Shown here piece by piece: positions 62,238 through 64,000 of a stretch of DNA of 64,000 nucleotides. Source of the DNA: Vigna angularis (taxonomy: Eukaryota; Streptophyta; Magnoliopsida; Fabales; Fabaceae); contig NC_068977.1 in NCBI RefSeq assembly GCF_016808095.1, forward strand, positions 28,979,364-29,043,363. Direction: 5' to 3'. Every line of letters begins with the position of its first letter. The stretch's first letter is position 1. Position numbers and translations under genes: made by a program. The notes beneath the pieces are model-generated. The model searched no databases and was not told where the DNA came from. It saw nothing but the letters and a program-made list of their open reading frames with translations.

Positions 62238-62426
62238 GTGGCGTACGAGGATGACCTCCTTGACTATGAAGACGATGAAGAGAAGGAGCTTGAAGGTGCT
62301 AATAAAATCAAGGGTGAAGCTATCAAGAAGGGTTATGTTGGAATTCATAATTCACGATTCAAAGATTTTTTTATTGAAGCCAGATTGACACTTGATGGAC
62401 TTTTGCAATTCCTAAAGCAAGGATAA
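62238..62426 (+). pseudogene. UAP56/DDX39-type RNA helicase, N-terminal fragment
   Basis: The frame encodes AYEDDLLDYEDDEEKELEGA and then KGEAIKKGYVGIHNSRFKDF. This matches the N-terminus of the plant UAP56-type DEAD-box helicase (ELLDYEEEDE ... KKGYVGIHSSGFRDF) used in mRNA splicing and export. It breaks off where the Q motif and helicase core should start and runs into a short unrelated tail (EARLTLDGLLQFLKQG). No ATG starts it; only a GTG stands at the position. It lies 26 bp after the phosphatase fragment on the same strand. Confidence 0.83.
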
Positions 62427-62674
62427 GTGTTAAGAAAATGCTTTAGAAATATTTTATTTTTAATTTTAATTGAGTCAAAGCCCGTTCCTTATTTTTAGGA
62501 TTTAGTTAATTTTTTAATTATGGATTAGAGTAGTGAATTAAAATTAGGATAAAAATGTTAGTAAGTAGTTACTTTTTAAGTTTTAAATATTAGAACAGTT
62601 TCTCATTATTTTACGGTCAATAATACAAAAAGATTTTAGCTTCTAGCGTGCTACTATTTTTATTCTAAAAACCA
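62427..62674. other. spacer, LTR-like in composition
   Basis: Starts TGTTAAGAAAATGC and holds AT-rich sequence up to the inverted duplication. It could be a copia LTR end belonging to the 60861 fragment, but no second copy exists here to test it. Confidence 0.3.
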
Positions 62675-64000
62675 CCAGACTACTTAATATAGTTTGTGAT
62701 ACTCAAACCTATATGTGAAGAAAAGTCATGCAAAAATACAATAAAAAGAAACAACTTTATATAATATAAATAATTATTTAAATCAACAATATTACACTCG
62801 ATTGTAAATTGTAAAGTTCAATCATTAATTAATCATGAAAAAGATGAACAACTTCTGTAATCATAATATCAACAATGTCCAAAGTAAAAAAAAAAATCAT
62901 AGAAAATACTATATATGATGGATTAACCAAAAACCTTAAAATCTTATGCTAGATTTGTTGATAGATAAAAATATTTGCTTAAAAGGGTCACAACATTCCA
63001 AAATCCTATTTTCGATAGAAATGCAAAGAATCAATGTTTTAAAAATAAGAACCCCAAAATCTATTGAAATTCATCAAATTAATGTTCATGTATTCCCAAC
63101 CAACCAATCAAAAGATTAATTAATAAAGGAGTTACAATTAAGAAGTAGGTTTAGTAGAAGAGAGAATATATACCTCAGATAAAGTAGAGAACATATCATT
63201 TATCTTATCAATTATATTTTATTGTATCACACTAAAACGAGCATAAATCTCTTCAAAAGGTAGGTTGTTTGTGTGTAATGATCTATTTGTGATTTATCCT
63301 TAGAAGACATTCATACACATGTCCAAAGATTTAAGTTTTAAAGTGTATATGCAATATGTAATTTTCATTTTCATCTAGTTTTTTACCTCTTGTCAGGTGT
63401 TTTTAGTTCTATTATTGACTTGTCTGTTGTTAAATCAATTATTCACTTACTTTGAAATCCTCCTATGAACATGTATGAAATCCTATGAACATATAAAGTC
63501 CTGTTTAAAAACATCATTAAATTCACACTTAACAAATTGATTTAATTAATCAAAACTTTATTCCTTACCAACTCATTAAATTAATCAAAAGTTTTGCATT
63601 ATTTATTATCACAAAAACTTCAAATGTCTTATAAACAAACATTTAAATTTACATTTATTCTAATTTTAGTTAATTACATTATGTCTTAACAATCCTAAAA
63701 TATTTTAAATTCACCGTTCATATACTTGTTCATATTTGTTCATACTTATTCATAATTATTCATAATTAGTAAACTAATAATATTCAATAAATGTTTTATA
63801 TTAAGATAATAATTACTAGATTACAATGTTATAACGATAAATGTTTTAATATATGATAATTGTCCAAAATGTATTGACTTATGAATAGAAAAATCCTTAT
63901 AATAAGTGTGGTCAACTTAGAACATAAACTATCTTGTTCATTTACCAACTTTATAAAAGGTATTCATAAAATATGAGTCAAACCTACTTCTTTATCTTGA
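62675..64000. repeat. inverted duplication, copy without CACTA insertions
   Basis: Reverse complement of 40830-45423 minus its two CACTA elements. It preserves the empty target sites of both (near 63400 and 63200). It contains no gene and is cut by the window end. Confidence 0.88.

Noticed and set aside
61987..62426. A functional phosphatase-helicase fusion gene
   Set aside because: Stops at 62095 and 62209, no catalytic domain of either enzyme, and a frame change between the two pieces.

Overview
This is eukaryotic, plant nuclear DNA. It has AT-rich intergenic sequence, spliced genes with GT-AG introns, F-box/LRR/FBD genes of the plant-specific expanded kind, and a dense nest of Ty1/copia, Ty3/gypsy, CACTA (En/Spm) and hAT transposons. 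The gene content and repeat style suggest a dicot, probably a legume such as Phaseolus or Vigna; that is inference, because no species marker was searched. There are no operons, rRNA or tRNA genes or CRISPR arrays that I can see.

Only three genes look intact. All are on the minus strand and share one architecture: an F-box, leucine-rich repeats, one short intron in phase 0 and an FBD tail. They lie at 6710-7921, 19260-20491 and 37984-39294. The first two sit in a segmental duplication (6605-9470 and 19166-27445). The second copy is longer because a 4.9-kb CACTA element (21275-26203) and a 0.5-kb relative (26593-27076) landed in it.

Region by region. 1-164: end of a CACTA element. 1211-4683: decayed copia element, minus strand, with both LTRs, primer site and target duplication. 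6.6-9.5 kb: F-box gene 1. 10.4-15.2 kb: decayed copia element, plus strand. 15.6-15.9 kb: serine carboxypeptidase 3' fragment. 19.2-27.4 kb: F-box gene 2, then the gene-capturing CACTA (alkenal/quinone reductase and prohibitin fragments, with an hAT element splitting one exon). 29.5-32.1 kb: CACTA of a second family with an actin-interacting-protein-1-like WD40 fragment, interrupted by a truncated copia whose LTR carries six ATAATCGATTAT palindromes just above its TATA box. 32.1-34.2 kb: inverted gypsy LTR piece and a dead ULP1-type protease gene of transposon origin. 34.5-36.9 kb: one CACTA nested in another. 38.0-40.2 kb: F-box gene 3. 41.4-47.8 kb: three more elements of the second CACTA family, one with the same WD40 fragment and one with a U-box/ARM fragment. 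49.8-56.9 kb: the two degenerate genes of an autonomous-type CACTA, split by a gypsy element. 58.8-62.4 kb: same-strand fragments of an unidentified gene, a copia gag-protease, a purple acid phosphatase and a UAP56-type helicase. 62.7-64.0 kb: an inverted copy of 40.8-45.4 kb that lacks the two CACTA insertions found there.

The genes do not form a pathway. The coherent story is genome turnover: gene duplication, serial nested transposition, and repeated pick-up of host exons by CACTA elements. I saw no wholly new biochemical system. The best leads are the shared capture of one WD40 fragment by two sibling CACTA elements, the four-gene-fragment mosaic at 58.8-62.4 kb, and the palindrome array in the LTR promoter.
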